Shown here one piece after another: positions 54,319 to 62,111 of a DNA stretch of 64,000 nucleotides. The stretch covers positions 70,697-134,696 of the forward strand of contig NZ_BMNE01000010.1 in the NCBI RefSeq assembly GCF_014646295.1, given 5' to 3'. The stretch's first letter is position 1; every line of letters begins with the position of its first letter. The position numbers and the translations under genes are program-made. The notes beneath the pieces are model-generated. The model was not told where the DNA came from, did no database searches, and worked only from the letters and a program-made list of their open reading frames with translations. This DNA comes from Nocardia rhizosphaerihabitans (GTDB taxonomy: Bacteria; Actinomycetota; Actinomycetes; Mycobacteriales; Mycobacteriaceae).

Positions 54319-54414
54319 ATGGATGAAGCCACCACGGCGCTCATCGGCCAGATTCTGTCTTTCCTCAGTGGCGGGTCCTCGGTGGCCTACGAGCCCACCA
54401 CGCCGACTGCCTGA
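54319..54414 (+). CDS. Micro-protein A (31 aa), first of a tandem pair
   Basis: 31-codon ORF with a clear ribosome site GAAAGGA ahead of ATG 54319. The peptide has a short amphipathic helix (ATTALIGQILSFLSGG) and a Pro/Thr tail ending PTTPTA. It resembles micro-protein B 30 nt downstream in layout (MD..., ..AL..., SxGSxV, Pro-Thr tail) and both use a GAAAGGAAC motif. TTGCCG near 54212 and GTTAGT about 18 nt on may be the promoter. No family is recognised. The 185-nt gap after uvrA holds only this control region. Confidence 0.6.
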   Translation: MDEATTALIGQILSFLSGGSSVAYEPTTPTA

Positions 54415-54444
54415 CCCGGCGGAATCGAAAGGAACACCTGAGTA

Positions 54445-54549
54445 ATGGATACCGGAAGCGCGGCGCTGTTCACCGCCATCGCCAACATGATCTCCTCCGG
54501 CTCGGCCGTGTCGGTCACACCGGGCAACCCGCCGACCCCCACGGTCTGA
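54445..54549 (+). CDS. Micro-protein B (34 aa), second of a tandem pair
   Basis: 34-codon ORF starting ATG 54445 behind GAAAGGAAC. The peptide has a hydrophobic helix (SAALFTAIANMISSGSAV) and a tail VTPGNPPTPTV, paralleling micro-protein A. The two are probably cotranscribed and end at the strong terminator 54588-54629. Possible roles include a membrane-active peptide or a small structural or regulatory subunit; none can be shown from sequence. Confidence 0.58.
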   Translation: MDTGSAALFTAIANMISSGSAVSVTPGNPPTPTV

Positions 54550-54587
54550 GCTCGACGCAGTAGCGGCCGCCCTGGTCCGTAGACGCG

Positions 54588-54629
54588 AAGATCCGCCGAC
54601 GTGCGCGTCGGCGGATCTTTTCGTTTTTC
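54588..54629 (+). terminator. Rho-independent terminator after the micro-protein pair
   Basis: AAGATCCGCCGACG (54588-54601) pairs perfectly with 54606-54619, followed by a U-rich tail TTCGTTTTT. It is one of the strongest terminators in the window and supports the tandem ORFs being a real transcript. Confidence 0.85.
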
Positions 54630-54644
54630 CGGTGGCGGGTCCGG

Positions 54645-54986
54645 TCAGTGCACCGGGCCGGTGTACTTCTCGCCGGGGCCCATGCCGGGCGCGTCGGGCA
54701 CCGAGGAGGCCTCGCGGAAGGCGCGCTGCAGCGCCTGCAGGCCGTCGCGGATCGGTCCCGCGTGCGGACCGAGGTACTCCACCGACGCGGTGACCAGGCC
54801 GGCCAGCGCGGTGATCACCCGGCGCGCCTCGTCGAGGTCGACGTGCGCCCCGGAGTCCGGGTCCTCCGAGGCCAGCCCCAGCTTCTCCGCGGCCGAACTC
54901 ATCAGCATCACGGCGGCGCGGCTGATCACCTCGACGGCGGGGATGTCGGCCAGGTCGCGCACGGGGGGATCGAGCTCGTCAGTCAT
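54645..54986 (-). CDS. DUF1844 protein
   Basis: 113-aa small protein of family DUF1844, with ADIPAVEVISRAAVMLMSSA, an acidic middle and EARRVITALAGLVTASVEYL typical of the family. It is predicted to be helical and soluble. Its place next to infC is conserved in actinobacteria as far as I recall. ATG 54986. Role unknown. Confidence 0.85.
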   Translation of the reverse strand: MTDELDPPVRDLADIPAVEVISRAAVMLMSSAAEKLGLASEDPDSGAHVDLDEARRVITALAGLVTASVEYLGPHAGPIRDGLQALQRAFREASSVPDAPGMGPGEKYTGPVH

Positions 54987-55035
54987 GGCGACAAGGCTAT
55001 ATCGATGCCGTTCGGGCCCGTCCGCGCCAGGCCGA

Positions 55036-55065
55036 TTCGGCGATAGCCGAATGCGATGCTAGACT
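55036..55065 (+). promoter_or_regulatory. Promoter of the infC-rpmI-rplT operon
   Basis: TTCGGC (55036-55041), an 18-nt spacer and TAGACT (55060-55065). Transcription would start near 55073, giving a leader of about 300 nt before infC. Confidence 0.55.
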
Positions 55066-55270
55066 TTCCGCTGACGACCGCCCCTGGTTGTGTCATGCAA
55101 TCCGGGGGCAGATAAGTGGAGCCCGACTCCCACCGTTACCGGCGAGCAATCGTACTGGACTAACGGTCCCGGTCACCCGCTCGAAGTGGCGGGTTTCCTG
55201 TGTGCCTGGCACGCAGGGGTCGACACCGAGCTCGTGAGGGCATCGGCTGTGGGCGATCGGTCGACATCGG

Positions 55271-55311
55271 GCCCCGTGGCGGAGAAATACCGCAACGGGG
55301 CTTTCGTGTTG
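55271..55311 (+). promoter_or_regulatory. Attenuator-like hairpin in the infC leader
   Basis: GCCCCGTGGCGG (55271-55282) pairs with CCGCAACGGGGC (55290-55301), 11 of 12, followed by TTTCGTGTT. Another smaller stem, CCCGC...GCGGG, lies near 55176. The leader (about 55073-55374) has no ORF longer than a six-codon ATG frame near 55096. It is analogous to L20-type leaders, but the sequence class is not recognised. Confidence 0.5.
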
Positions 55312-55374
55312 AAACAGGGGTTGCAGTTATTGCGCGCGGTCGTTATGACGACACCGCTTGACCTAGGAGGCCCC

Positions 55375-56025
<651 letters not shown>

Positions 56026-56057
56026 CACCGATTTCACCGACACAGATAGAGGAATCC

Positions 56058-56252
56058 ATGCCGAAGAACAAGACCCACAGCGGCGCCAAGAAGCGATTCA
56101 AGGTGACCGGCAGTGGCAAGCTGCTTCGCGAGCAGGCGAACCGTCGCCACCTCCTGGAGCACAAGGCCACCCGCCGGACTCGTCGTCTGGAAGGCACGGA
56201 GTCCGTCGCTTCCGTCGACGTCCCCCGCGTGAAGCGGCTGCTGGGTCTCTGA
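56058..56252 (+). CDS. rpmI: 50S ribosomal protein L35
   Basis: 64-aa basic ribosomal protein (PKNKTHSGAKKRFKVTGSGK then RRHLLEHKATRRTRRL). ATG 56058 follows AGAGGAATCC. It lies between infC and rplT as in most bacteria and is expressed in one operon with them. Confidence 0.95.
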   Translation: MPKNKTHSGAKKRFKVTGSGKLLREQANRRHLLEHKATRRTRRLEGTESVASVDVPRVKRLLGL

Positions 56253-56344
56253 CCCGCAACCCATCATTGCGCGGCCGGGATATCCGGACGCCGACAACTA
56301 CCAACCGGGCGCCAGCGCGCCCCAGATGATCAAGGACTGAAAAA

Positions 56345-56731
56345 GTGGCACGCGTCAAAAGGGCCGTCAACGCTCAGAAGAAGCGCCGTTCCATCCTCGA
56401 GGCCTCCAAGGGCTACCGGGGCCAGCGCTCGCGCCTGTACCGCAAGGCCAAGGAACAGCAGCTCCACTCGCTGACCTACGCCTACCGCGACCGCAAGGCG
56501 CGCAAGGGTGACTTCCGCAAGCTGTGGATCGCTCGTATCAACGCCGCCGCGCGTCTGAACGACATCACCTACAACCGCTTCATCCAGGGCCTCAAGGCCG
56601 CCGGTGTCGAGGTTGACCGCAAGATCCTCGCCGAGCTCGCCGTCTCCGACGCCGAGGCCTTCGCCGGTCTCGTCGCTGTCGCCAAGGCCGCGCTGCCCGC
56701 CGACGTCAACGCCCCGGCCACCGCTGCCTGA
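56345..56731 (+). CDS. rplT: 50S ribosomal protein L20
   Basis: 128-aa RNA-binding ribosomal protein required for 50S assembly: ARVKRAVNAQKKRRSILEAS, SYNRF-type segment TYNRFIQGLKAAGVEVDRK. The GTG start follows AAGGA. In other bacteria L20 represses its own operon by binding the leader, which may be relevant to the structured infC leader here. Confidence 0.95.
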   Translation: MARVKRAVNAQKKRRSILEASKGYRGQRSRLYRKAKEQQLHSLTYAYRDRKARKGDFRKLWIARINAAARLNDITYNRFIQGLKAAGVEVDRKILAELAVSDAEAFAGLVAVAKAALPADVNAPATAA

Positions 56732-56733
56732 GC

Positions 56734-57564
56734 TTGACGACACACAGCGATCTGTCGGAACGACCCGTGGACGCGCTCTCCGAGCGCAATCCGCGGGTCG
56801 TTTCCGCTGTCAAGCTCCAGCGCGCCGCGCAGCGCCGCAAATCCGGCCAGTTCCTCGCCGAGGGCACCAACGCCGTGACCGCCGCGCTGGAGACCGGTCG
56901 GGTTCGTGAGCTGTTCTATTCGCTCGCCGCGGCCGAACGCGAGACCGCGCTGATCGCCGGTGCCGCCGCCGACGGCGTGCGCACCACGCTGGTCAGCGAC
57001 CGCGCCGCCGAGCACCTCGGCGAGACCGTCACCGCGCCGGGTCTGGTCGCGGTGTGCGAGCTGCTCGATGTGCCGCTCGGCGAGGTCCTCGACCGCGGCC
57101 CGCGCATGCTCGCCGTCCCCGTCGAGATCGCCGAGCCAGGTAATGCGGGCACCCTGATCCGGGTCGCCGACGCGGTCGGCGCCGACGGCGTGATCCTCGC
57201 GGGGGAGACCGTCGACCCGCACAACGGCAAATGCGTCCGGGCCAGCGCCGGCAGCGTCTTCCATGTGCCGATCGCGCGCAGCCGCGATATCACCGCCACC
57301 CTCGACGCGATCTCCGCGGCGGGTGTCACGATCCTGGCCACCGCCGCGAACGGCGAGGTCGATCTCGACGATGCCGACGAGATCCTCGCGGGCCCGGTCG
57401 CCTGGCTGTTCGGCAACGAGGCGCACGGTCTGGATGCCGCCGTCGCCGCGCGCGCCGACCATCGCATCCGCATCCCCATTCACGGCCGCGCCGAAAGCCT
57501 GAATCTGGCTGCGGCAGCGGCGATCTGCCTTTACGCCAGCGCCCGCGTCCAGCACGCGAAGTAG
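56734..57564 (+). CDS. TrmH/SpoU-family RNA 2'-O-methyltransferase
   Basis: 276-aa RNA methyltransferase. The substrate-binding part (NPRVVSAVKLQRAAQRRKSG, GQFLAEGTNAV) is followed by the SpoU knot: NAGTLIRVADAVGADGVIL, LFGNEAHGLD and PIHGRAESLNLAAAAAICLY. It is the tsnR-like gene next to rplT in mycobacteria; it probably methylates 23S rRNA. The TTG at 56734 lies 3 nt after the rplT stop; GTG 56767 is an alternative start closer to family length. Confidence 0.88.
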   Translation: MTTHSDLSERPVDALSERNPRVVSAVKLQRAAQRRKSGQFLAEGTNAVTAALETGRVRELFYSLAAAERETALIAGAAADGVRTTLVSDRAAEHLGETVTAPGLVAVCELLDVPLGEVLDRGPRMLAVPVEIAEPGNAGTLIRVADAVGADGVILAGETVDPHNGKCVRASAGSVFHVPIARSRDITATLDAISAAGVTILATAANGEVDLDDADEILAGPVAWLFGNEAHGLDAAVAARADHRIRIPIHGRAESLNLAAAAAICLYASARVQHAK

Positions 57565-57571
57565 CGCGCGG

Positions 57572-58150
57572 TCAGCACCCCGGCGCGGCGGAGCTCCGCA
57601 GATCGTCGAGGATTTCGGTGGCCCAGGGGAGCGGGATCGCCTCGCTCCCGGCGACCTGCATGGCCGTCATGATCGTCAGCAGCATGCCGGTGGCCACGAA
57701 ACGGCGTGATTCGAGGGTGTCGGCGCCGGTGAGCTCGCCGATCAGGCGATAGATCCGGCCGAACCGCTCGCGCATGGGATCGCCGATCGCGGGATCGGCG
57801 CTGGCGGCGGCGCCGTGCAGCAGCATGAGCGGGAGTTCGCGTTCGGCCAGGAAGACGTCGAATCCCTGGCCCAGGGTGCGCAGCGCTTCGGCGGCATCGG
57901 CGTCCGGGGCGATCTCGGCCCCGCGGAACACCGCCTCGATCCGCCCGCACACCTCGTGCAAGGCGGCGAGGAACAGTTGCTGCTTGGTGCCGAACAGCCG
58001 GATCACATACGGCTGCGAGACACCGGCCAGCCGGGCGATCTCGTCGGTTTTCGTCGCGGCGTAGCCGGATTCGGCGAAGGCGTGCACCGCGGCCTCGAGC
58101 ACCTGCGCGCTGCGCTCGGATGCGGTCATCCGGGTTCTCGTGCCGCCCAT
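57572..58150 (-). CDS. TetR-family transcriptional repressor
   Basis: 192-aa repressor. The helix-turn-helix is SAQVLEAAVHAFAESGYAAT, KTDEIARLAGVSQPYVIRLF and GTKQQLFLAALHEV. The C-terminal domain is typical of drug-responsive TetR proteins. ATG 58150 follows GGAGG at 9 nt. It is divergent from a 14-TMS MFS exporter with an AT-rich operator region between, so it is the likely repressor of that pump. Confidence 0.88.
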   Translation of the reverse strand: MGGTRTRMTASERSAQVLEAAVHAFAESGYAATKTDEIARLAGVSQPYVIRLFGTKQQLFLAALHEVCGRIEAVFRGAEIAPDADAAEALRTLGQGFDVFLAERELPLMLLHGAAASADPAIGDPMRERFGRIYRLIGELTGADTLESRRFVATGMLLTIMTAMQVAGSEAIPLPWATEILDDLRSSAAPGC

Positions 58151-58182
58151 GAGTGTGTTCCTCCTCGAAGTTCCGTCGCCTC

Positions 58183-58239
58183 TTGACATGTTATCAGTCG
58201 ATGCATAACCATAGTCGTTATTAGTTATCAGTGAATAAC
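58183..58239. promoter_or_regulatory. Operator-promoter region between tetR-like and MFS genes
   Basis: A consensus -35 TTGACA (58183-58188) and the direct repeat TTATCAGT (58191-58198, 58225-58232) are present. An inverted repeat GTTATT-N11-AATAAC (58217-58239) follows. The AT-rich repeats in a GC-rich region mark the TetR operator. Confidence 0.6.
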
Positions 58240-58252
58240 AACAGGGTTGGAC

Positions 58253-59686
58253 ATGACTCAGACACTCGAACCCGGCGATGCCGTTCTCGCCGACACGCAG
58301 CCTCCCGGCGGCACGAAAACCGCACCGCTCGGCGCGGTGATCGCCGCCGTCGGCATCCCGATGTTCATGGTGACGCTGGACAATCTCGTCGTGACGAACG
58401 CCCTGCCGGTGATCAAAACCGAACTGGGAGCGTCCCTTTCGGATCTGCAGTGGTTCATCAACGCCTACACGCTGTCGTTCGCCTCGCTGCTGCTGACCGC
58501 ATCGGCCCTCGGCGACCGCATCGGCCGCCGCCGGGTGTTCCTCGCCGGCATCGCCGTTTTCGTCGCCGCGTCGGCTGCCTGCGCGCTCGCGACCGAACCG
58601 TGGATGCTGATCCTGGCCCGCGCGATCCAGGGTGCGGGCGGCGCCGCGGTGATGCCGCTGTCGCTGACCCTGCTCGCCGCGGCGGTCCCCGCACGGATGC
58701 GCAGCGCCGCGATCGGTATCTGGGGCGGTCTGGCCGGGCTGGGTGTCGCGGTCGGTCCGGTGGTCGGCGGCGCGGTCGTCGACGGGCTGAACTGGCAGTG
58801 GATCTTCTGGCTCAATGTCCCGATCGGCCTGCTGGCGCTGCCGTTCGCCGCGCGCGTTCTCGCCGAATCACGCGGCACCGCACGGCGATTGGATCTGATC
58901 GGGCTGGTGCTCTCGGCCGGTGGCGTGCTCGCGCTGGTGTGGGGTGTCATCCACGGCGCCGACGACGGCTGGACCGCACCGCGCGTGCTCACCGCGCTGC
59001 TCGGTGGCGGCGCGCTGCTCGTGGCGTTCGTCGTCTGGGAACGCTATGTCACCGACCCGATGCTCCCGCTGCGCATGTTCGCCTCGCGCGGGCTGAGCCT
59101 GAGCTACCTCGTCTCCTTCGGTTTCTCCGCCGGTGTCTTCGGCGCGATCTTCCTGCTCGCCCAGTTCTTCCAGGTCGTGCAGGGCTATTCGCCGCTGGAA
59201 TCCGGCATCCGCACCATGCCGTGGACCATGGTCCCGATGGTCGTCGCGCCGCTGGCCGGGCTGGTCGTCGACCGCGTCGGACCGCGCGTCCTCATCGCCA
59301 CCGGACAGGTCTTGCTGGCAGTCTCGCTGGCCTGGATGGCGTCGATCACCTCCACCGACGTCGCCTATGTCGCCTTCGTAGCCCCCTTCGTTCTCGGTGG
59401 CATCGGTATGGGCCTGACCTTCGCCCCGTCCTCCACCATCGTCATGGCCAGCGCCTCCCCGGCCGACCAGGGCATGGCCTCGGGCATCAACAGCACCGTG
59501 CGCGAAGTGGGCGTGGCCATGGGCATCGCCGTGCTCGCCTCGGTCTTCGCCTCGCACGGCTCCTACACCGACCCCCAGGCCTACGTCGACGGCCTCGTCC
59601 CCGCGGTCTGGGTGGGCGCGGCACTGGTCGCCGTCGCGGCGGTGGTGGCGGCGTTCCTGCCGCGCCACACCCGGCAGTCCGTCTGA
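58253..59686 (+). CDS. MFS drug exporter, DHA2 (EmrB/QacA) family
   Basis: 477-aa exporter with about 14 membrane segments. Motif A-like ALGDRIGRRRVFLAG follows TM2, and the antiporter motif C-like stretch GGLAGLGVAVGPVVGG lies in TM5. Proton-driven export of drugs or metabolites is expected. ATG 58253 is chosen over TTG 58247. It is presumed to be repressed by the divergent TetR protein and is followed by a terminator. Confidence 0.88.
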   Translation: MTQTLEPGDAVLADTQPPGGTKTAPLGAVIAAVGIPMFMVTLDNLVVTNALPVIKTELGASLSDLQWFINAYTLSFASLLLTASALGDRIGRRRVFLAGIAVFVAASAACALATEPWMLILARAIQGAGGAAVMPLSLTLLAAAVPARMRSAAIGIWGGLAGLGVAVGPVVGGAVVDGLNWQWIFWLNVPIGLLALPFAARVLAESRGTARRLDLIGLVLSAGGVLALVWGVIHGADDGWTAPRVLTALLGGGALLVAFVVWERYVTDPMLPLRMFASRGLSLSYLVSFGFSAGVFGAIFLLAQFFQVVQGYSPLESGIRTMPWTMVPMVVAPLAGLVVDRVGPRVLIATGQVLLAVSLAWMASITSTDVAYVAFVAPFVLGGIGMGLTFAPSSTIVMASASPADQGMASGINSTVREVGVAMGIAVLASVFASHGSYTDPQAYVDGLVPAVWVGAALVAVAAVVAAFLPRHTRQSV

Positions 59687-59691
59687 TCCGC

Positions 59692-59725
59692 ATGGTCCGC
59701 GTGCCCGCCTCGGCACGCGGACCAT
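59692..59725. terminator. Bidirectional terminator after the MFS gene
   Basis: ATGGTCCGCGTGCC (59692-59705) pairs perfectly with GGCACGCGGACCAT (59712-59725), between convergent genes. Confidence 0.75.
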
Positions 59726-59732
59726 CGATCTC

Positions 59733-60170
59733 CTACGAGCCCACCGCGGCGATCATCTCGGGCAGGGCGACGATCTGCTGCGGATCCTCGTACAGGATGA
59801 CCCCCGGCTCATCGGAATCCAGCCGCTCCCAGGCGATCTCGTGCGTATCGAGGATCTCGAGGTAGCCACTGACCCGATCGATCATCGGCAGCGCCGTCGA
59901 CTTGAACCACGCCGCCGCACCCGGATACCGCTCGCGGTCGTAGACCCGTCGATCCACCTCGTACGGATTCACCAGATGGTCGGCGAACCAGTCGTTGCCG
60001 CTGCGGCGGAACCGCTCCTGCTCGACGGTCAGCCGACCCTCCGACGACAGACCGTTGACCAGGGCGAACACGCCGGGAAACCGCCCGTGCCGGTTGGGCT
60101 GCGCGGCCTGGAACCGCACATACAACCGCCGCACCGGGGGCTCGGACCGACGATCCGGAAGTCGTCTCAT
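59733..60170 (-). CDS. Hypothetical protein coupled to a Cys micro-protein (145 aa)
   Basis: 145-aa soluble protein: RRLYVRFQAAQPNRHGRFPG, VFALVNGLSSEGRLTVEQE, GNDWFADHLVNPYEVDRRVY, then IAWERLDSDEPGVILYEDPQ. It resembles hypothetical proteins of other actinomycetes (recalled, not searched). ATG 60170 follows GGAGG and overlaps the stop of the upstream micro-protein by ATGA, so the two are coupled and may act together. Function unknown. Confidence 0.65.
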   Translation of the reverse strand: MRRLPDRRSEPPVRRLYVRFQAAQPNRHGRFPGVFALVNGLSSEGRLTVEQERFRRSGNDWFADHLVNPYEVDRRVYDRERYPGAAAWFKSTALPMIDRVSGYLEILDTHEIAWERLDSDEPGVILYEDPQQIVALPEMIAAVGS

Positions 60171-60364
60171 ACAAGGCCCTCCGATCGGCCGGGCCCAGGC
60201 TCGGGAGCACTCTCCGGCCGTCCGCACAACCCCGCCACCCGCGAAAAGGGGCGGCGCCCGGTGGTCCGGATACCGAGTCCACACAACGCCAAACCAATCC
60301 CTGGAGTCGTCCGCCGGGTGCGTCCGCCTTGCGGCGAGATCGAATCGCACATCTGTTCAGCCAT
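60167..60364 (-). CDS. Duplicated Cys micro-protein, copy 1 (65 aa)
   Basis: 65-aa ORF starting at ATG 60364 behind ACAGGA. The conserved core is TTPGIGLALCGLGIR and RPFSRVAGLCGRPES, with Cys also near the N-terminus (EQMCDS). It shares this core with copy 2, 362 nt away, and nucleotide differences in the core are largely silent, which supports coding. The stop overlaps the start of the 145-aa gene. No signal peptide or known family is seen. Confidence 0.6.
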   Translation of the reverse strand: MAEQMCDSISPQGGRTRRTTPGIGLALCGLGIRTTGRRPFSRVAGLCGRPESAPEPGPGRSEGLV

Positions 60365-60384
60365 CGAGTCATCCTGTTCTCGCG

Positions 60385-60406
60385 TCGAACACGCTGGTGT
60401 GTTCGA
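60385..60406. promoter_or_regulatory. Palindrome TCGAACAC-N6-GTGTTCGA, copy 1
   Basis: A 22-bp hyphenated palindrome 20 nt upstream of the copy 1 start. It could be a repressor site or a 5'-UTR hairpin. It differs from the LexA box in its spacing. Confidence 0.5.
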
Positions 60407-60507
60407 ACAGTTGGACGTGGCGCGACCCCATTCGGTTCCCTCGAATCTCCACGGCGTCAGCGAAACACCGGGTCGCCGACGGATCTCCGCGCTGCGTGAC
60501 CGTCCGA

Positions 60508-60726
60508 TCAATCGGTCTCGTTGCCGTCGGTTGTCGTGCCGGAGTCCGGAGTGCTCTCGTCGGGTCGACTCTCCGGTCCTGGCGAGCACAACCCGGCCGC
60601 GCGCGGGAAGGGGCGGCCGCCGGTGGGCCGGATGCCAAGCCCGCACAGAGCCAGGCCGCTGCCCGGGGTGGTCAAGCGGGATCGCCGGCCCTGGGGTGGT
60701 GTCGAATCGCAAGTCTGTTCAGGCAT
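60508..60726 (-). CDS. Duplicated Cys micro-protein, copy 2 (72 aa)
   Basis: 72-aa ORF starting at ATG 60726 behind ACAGGA, the same ribosome site as copy 1. Core TTPGSGLALCGLGIR and RPFPRAAGLCSPGPES; the N-terminal EQTCDS is also shared. It has an acidic Thr-rich extension (TPDSGTTTDGNETD) that copy 1 lacks. It is probably the first gene of a minus-strand operon copy 2 - copy 1 - 145-aa protein. Divergent from pheS. Function unknown. Confidence 0.6.
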   Translation of the reverse strand: MPEQTCDSTPPQGRRSRLTTPGSGLALCGLGIRPTGGRPFPRAAGLCSPGPESRPDESTPDSGTTTDGNETD

Positions 60727-60746
60727 CGAGTGGTCCTGTTCTCGAG

Positions 60747-60768
60747 TCGAACACGCGGGTGTGTTTGA
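60747..60768. promoter_or_regulatory. Palindrome TCGAACAC-N6-GTGTTTGA, copy 2
   Basis: Same 22-bp element as at 60385 with one arm mismatch and the same distance to its micro-protein start. Conservation in both copies argues for function. Confidence 0.5.
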
Positions 60769-60955
60769 ACGGTTGGACGGAACCCGTGCCGATTCGGTTC
60801 CCTCGGGTTCCGGTTCGCCGCCGATCGTGATGCGAACCCTGCGAAGACCGGCCTGACCTGGACTTGTCGGTCCGCACCACGACCTTCCGGCGAGTGTTAG
60901 CACGGTTGCGGCCGCGTCGCCGGTAATCCGGATGAATCGCGCGAACCCGATCCCA

Positions 60956-60961
60956 TAGGAT
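60956..60961 (+). promoter_or_regulatory. -10 box of pheS
   Basis: TAGGAT about 70 nt upstream of the pheS start. The region 60816-61031 shows no Phe-codon leader peptide and no T-box that I can recognise. Confidence 0.4.
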
Positions 60962-61031
60962 TTATGCAGCACCGATACGGGTAGGCAATGACGCACCCGT
61001 GAACCGATCCCCAGGGGAGAGTCGAACGATC

Positions 61032-62093
61032 GTGGCCGACGACAACAGTGGAGTCGAGCAGAACGCCTTGCTGACCGAGGAGGCACTCGCGGCAGCGGCA
61101 GCGGAGGCCGAGAAGGCGTTCGCCGCTGCGGCTGATCTGGATGCGCTGGCGGTCGCCAAGACCGACTACATCGGCGGCAAGTCGCCGATCGCGCTCGCAC
61201 AGCGCGGGCTGGGCGCGCTGCCCAAGGAGCAGAAGGCCGACGCGGGCAAGCGGGTCAACGTCGCCCGCAAGCGCGTGTCCGACGCGTTCGAGGCGCGCCG
61301 CGCGGCGCTGCTGGAAGAGCGCGATCAGGCCGTGCTGGTGGCGGAGAAGATCGACGTCACCCTCCCGGCCCGCCGTCAGCCGGTCGGCGCCCGTCACCCC
61401 ATCACCGTCATCTCCGAGCAGATCGCCGACGTGTTCGTCGGCATGGGCTGGGAGGTCGCCGAGGGTCCCGAGGTCGAGACCGAGCACTTCAACTTCGACG
61501 CGCTGAACTTCCTGCCCGATCACCCGGCGCGCACCATGCAGGACACCTTCCACATCGCCCCGGAGGGTTCGCGCCAGGTGCTGCGCACGCACACTTCCCC
61601 GGTGCAGGTGCGCTCGATGCTGGAACGCGAGCTGCCGATCTACGTCGTGTGCCCGGGCCGCACCTTCCGCACCGACGAGCTCGACGCCACCCACACCCCG
61701 GTGTTCTCCCAGGTGGAGGGTCTGGCGATCGACAAGGGCCTGACCATGGCCCACCTGCGCGGCACCCTGGACGCGTTCGCGCGCGCCCTGTTCGGCCCCG
61801 ACACCCGAACCCGCATGCGCCCCAACTACTTCCCCTTCACCGAGCCGTCCGCCGAGGTCGACGTGTGGTTCCCGGACAAGAAGGGCGGCGCGGGCTGGGT
61901 CGAGTGGGGCGGCTGCGGCATGGTCAACCCGAAGGTGCTGATCGCCAGCGGCATCGATCCCGAGGTGTACTCCGGGTTCGCGTTCGGCATGGGTATGGAG
62001 CGCACGCTGCAGTTCCGCAACGGCATCCCCGACATGCGCGACATCGTCGAGGGTGACGTGCGGTTCACCCTGCCCTTCGGTATCCGGTCCTGA
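61032..62093 (+). CDS. pheS: Phenylalanyl-tRNA synthetase alpha subunit
   Basis: 353-aa catalytic subunit of the (alpha-beta)2 enzyme charging tRNA-Phe. The N-terminal coiled coil (about 1-100) binds tRNA; the class II core shows motif 1 near HPITVISEQIADVFVGMGWE, motif 2 FRTDELDATHTPVFSQVEGL and motif 3 SGFAFGMGMERTLQFR. GTG 61032 has AGGGGAGAG about 10 nt upstream; an earlier in-frame GTG at 60999 is less supported. pheT follows 18 nt later in the same operon. Confidence 0.95.
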   Translation: MADDNSGVEQNALLTEEALAAAAAEAEKAFAAAADLDALAVAKTDYIGGKSPIALAQRGLGALPKEQKADAGKRVNVARKRVSDAFEARRAALLEERDQAVLVAEKIDVTLPARRQPVGARHPITVISEQIADVFVGMGWEVAEGPEVETEHFNFDALNFLPDHPARTMQDTFHIAPEGSRQVLRTHTSPVQVRSMLERELPIYVVCPGRTFRTDELDATHTPVFSQVEGLAIDKGLTMAHLRGTLDAFARALFGPDTRTRMRPNYFPFTEPSAEVDVWFPDKKGGAGWVEWGGCGMVNPKVLIASGIDPEVYSGFAFGMGMERTLQFRNGIPDMRDIVEGDVRFTLPFGIRS

Positions 62094-62111
62094 GAGAGAG
62101 CGAAAAGTCAC

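Larger units (their letters stand above)
60190..60815. repeat. Tandem direct duplication of a micro-protein unit
   Basis: Two diverged copies of a unit of about 250 nt lie at roughly 60190-60445 and 60560-60815. Each has, on the minus strand, a conserved ATTCGGTTCCCTCG-like block, a hyphenated palindrome, an ACAGGA site and the micro-protein start. The intervening 60446-60559 belongs partly to the longer tail of copy 2. Confidence 0.65.

Noticed and set aside
60385..60768. The TCGAACAC...GTGTTCGA palindromes as LexA (SOS) boxes
   Set aside because: The actinobacterial SOS box is TCGAAC-N4-GTTCGA (16 bp); here the half-sites are set 10 nt apart (22 bp in all), so LexA binding is unlikely.
60968..61031. 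Phe leader peptide or T-box before pheS
   Set aside because: The only short ATG frame there has no Phe codons, and no T-box elements are visible.
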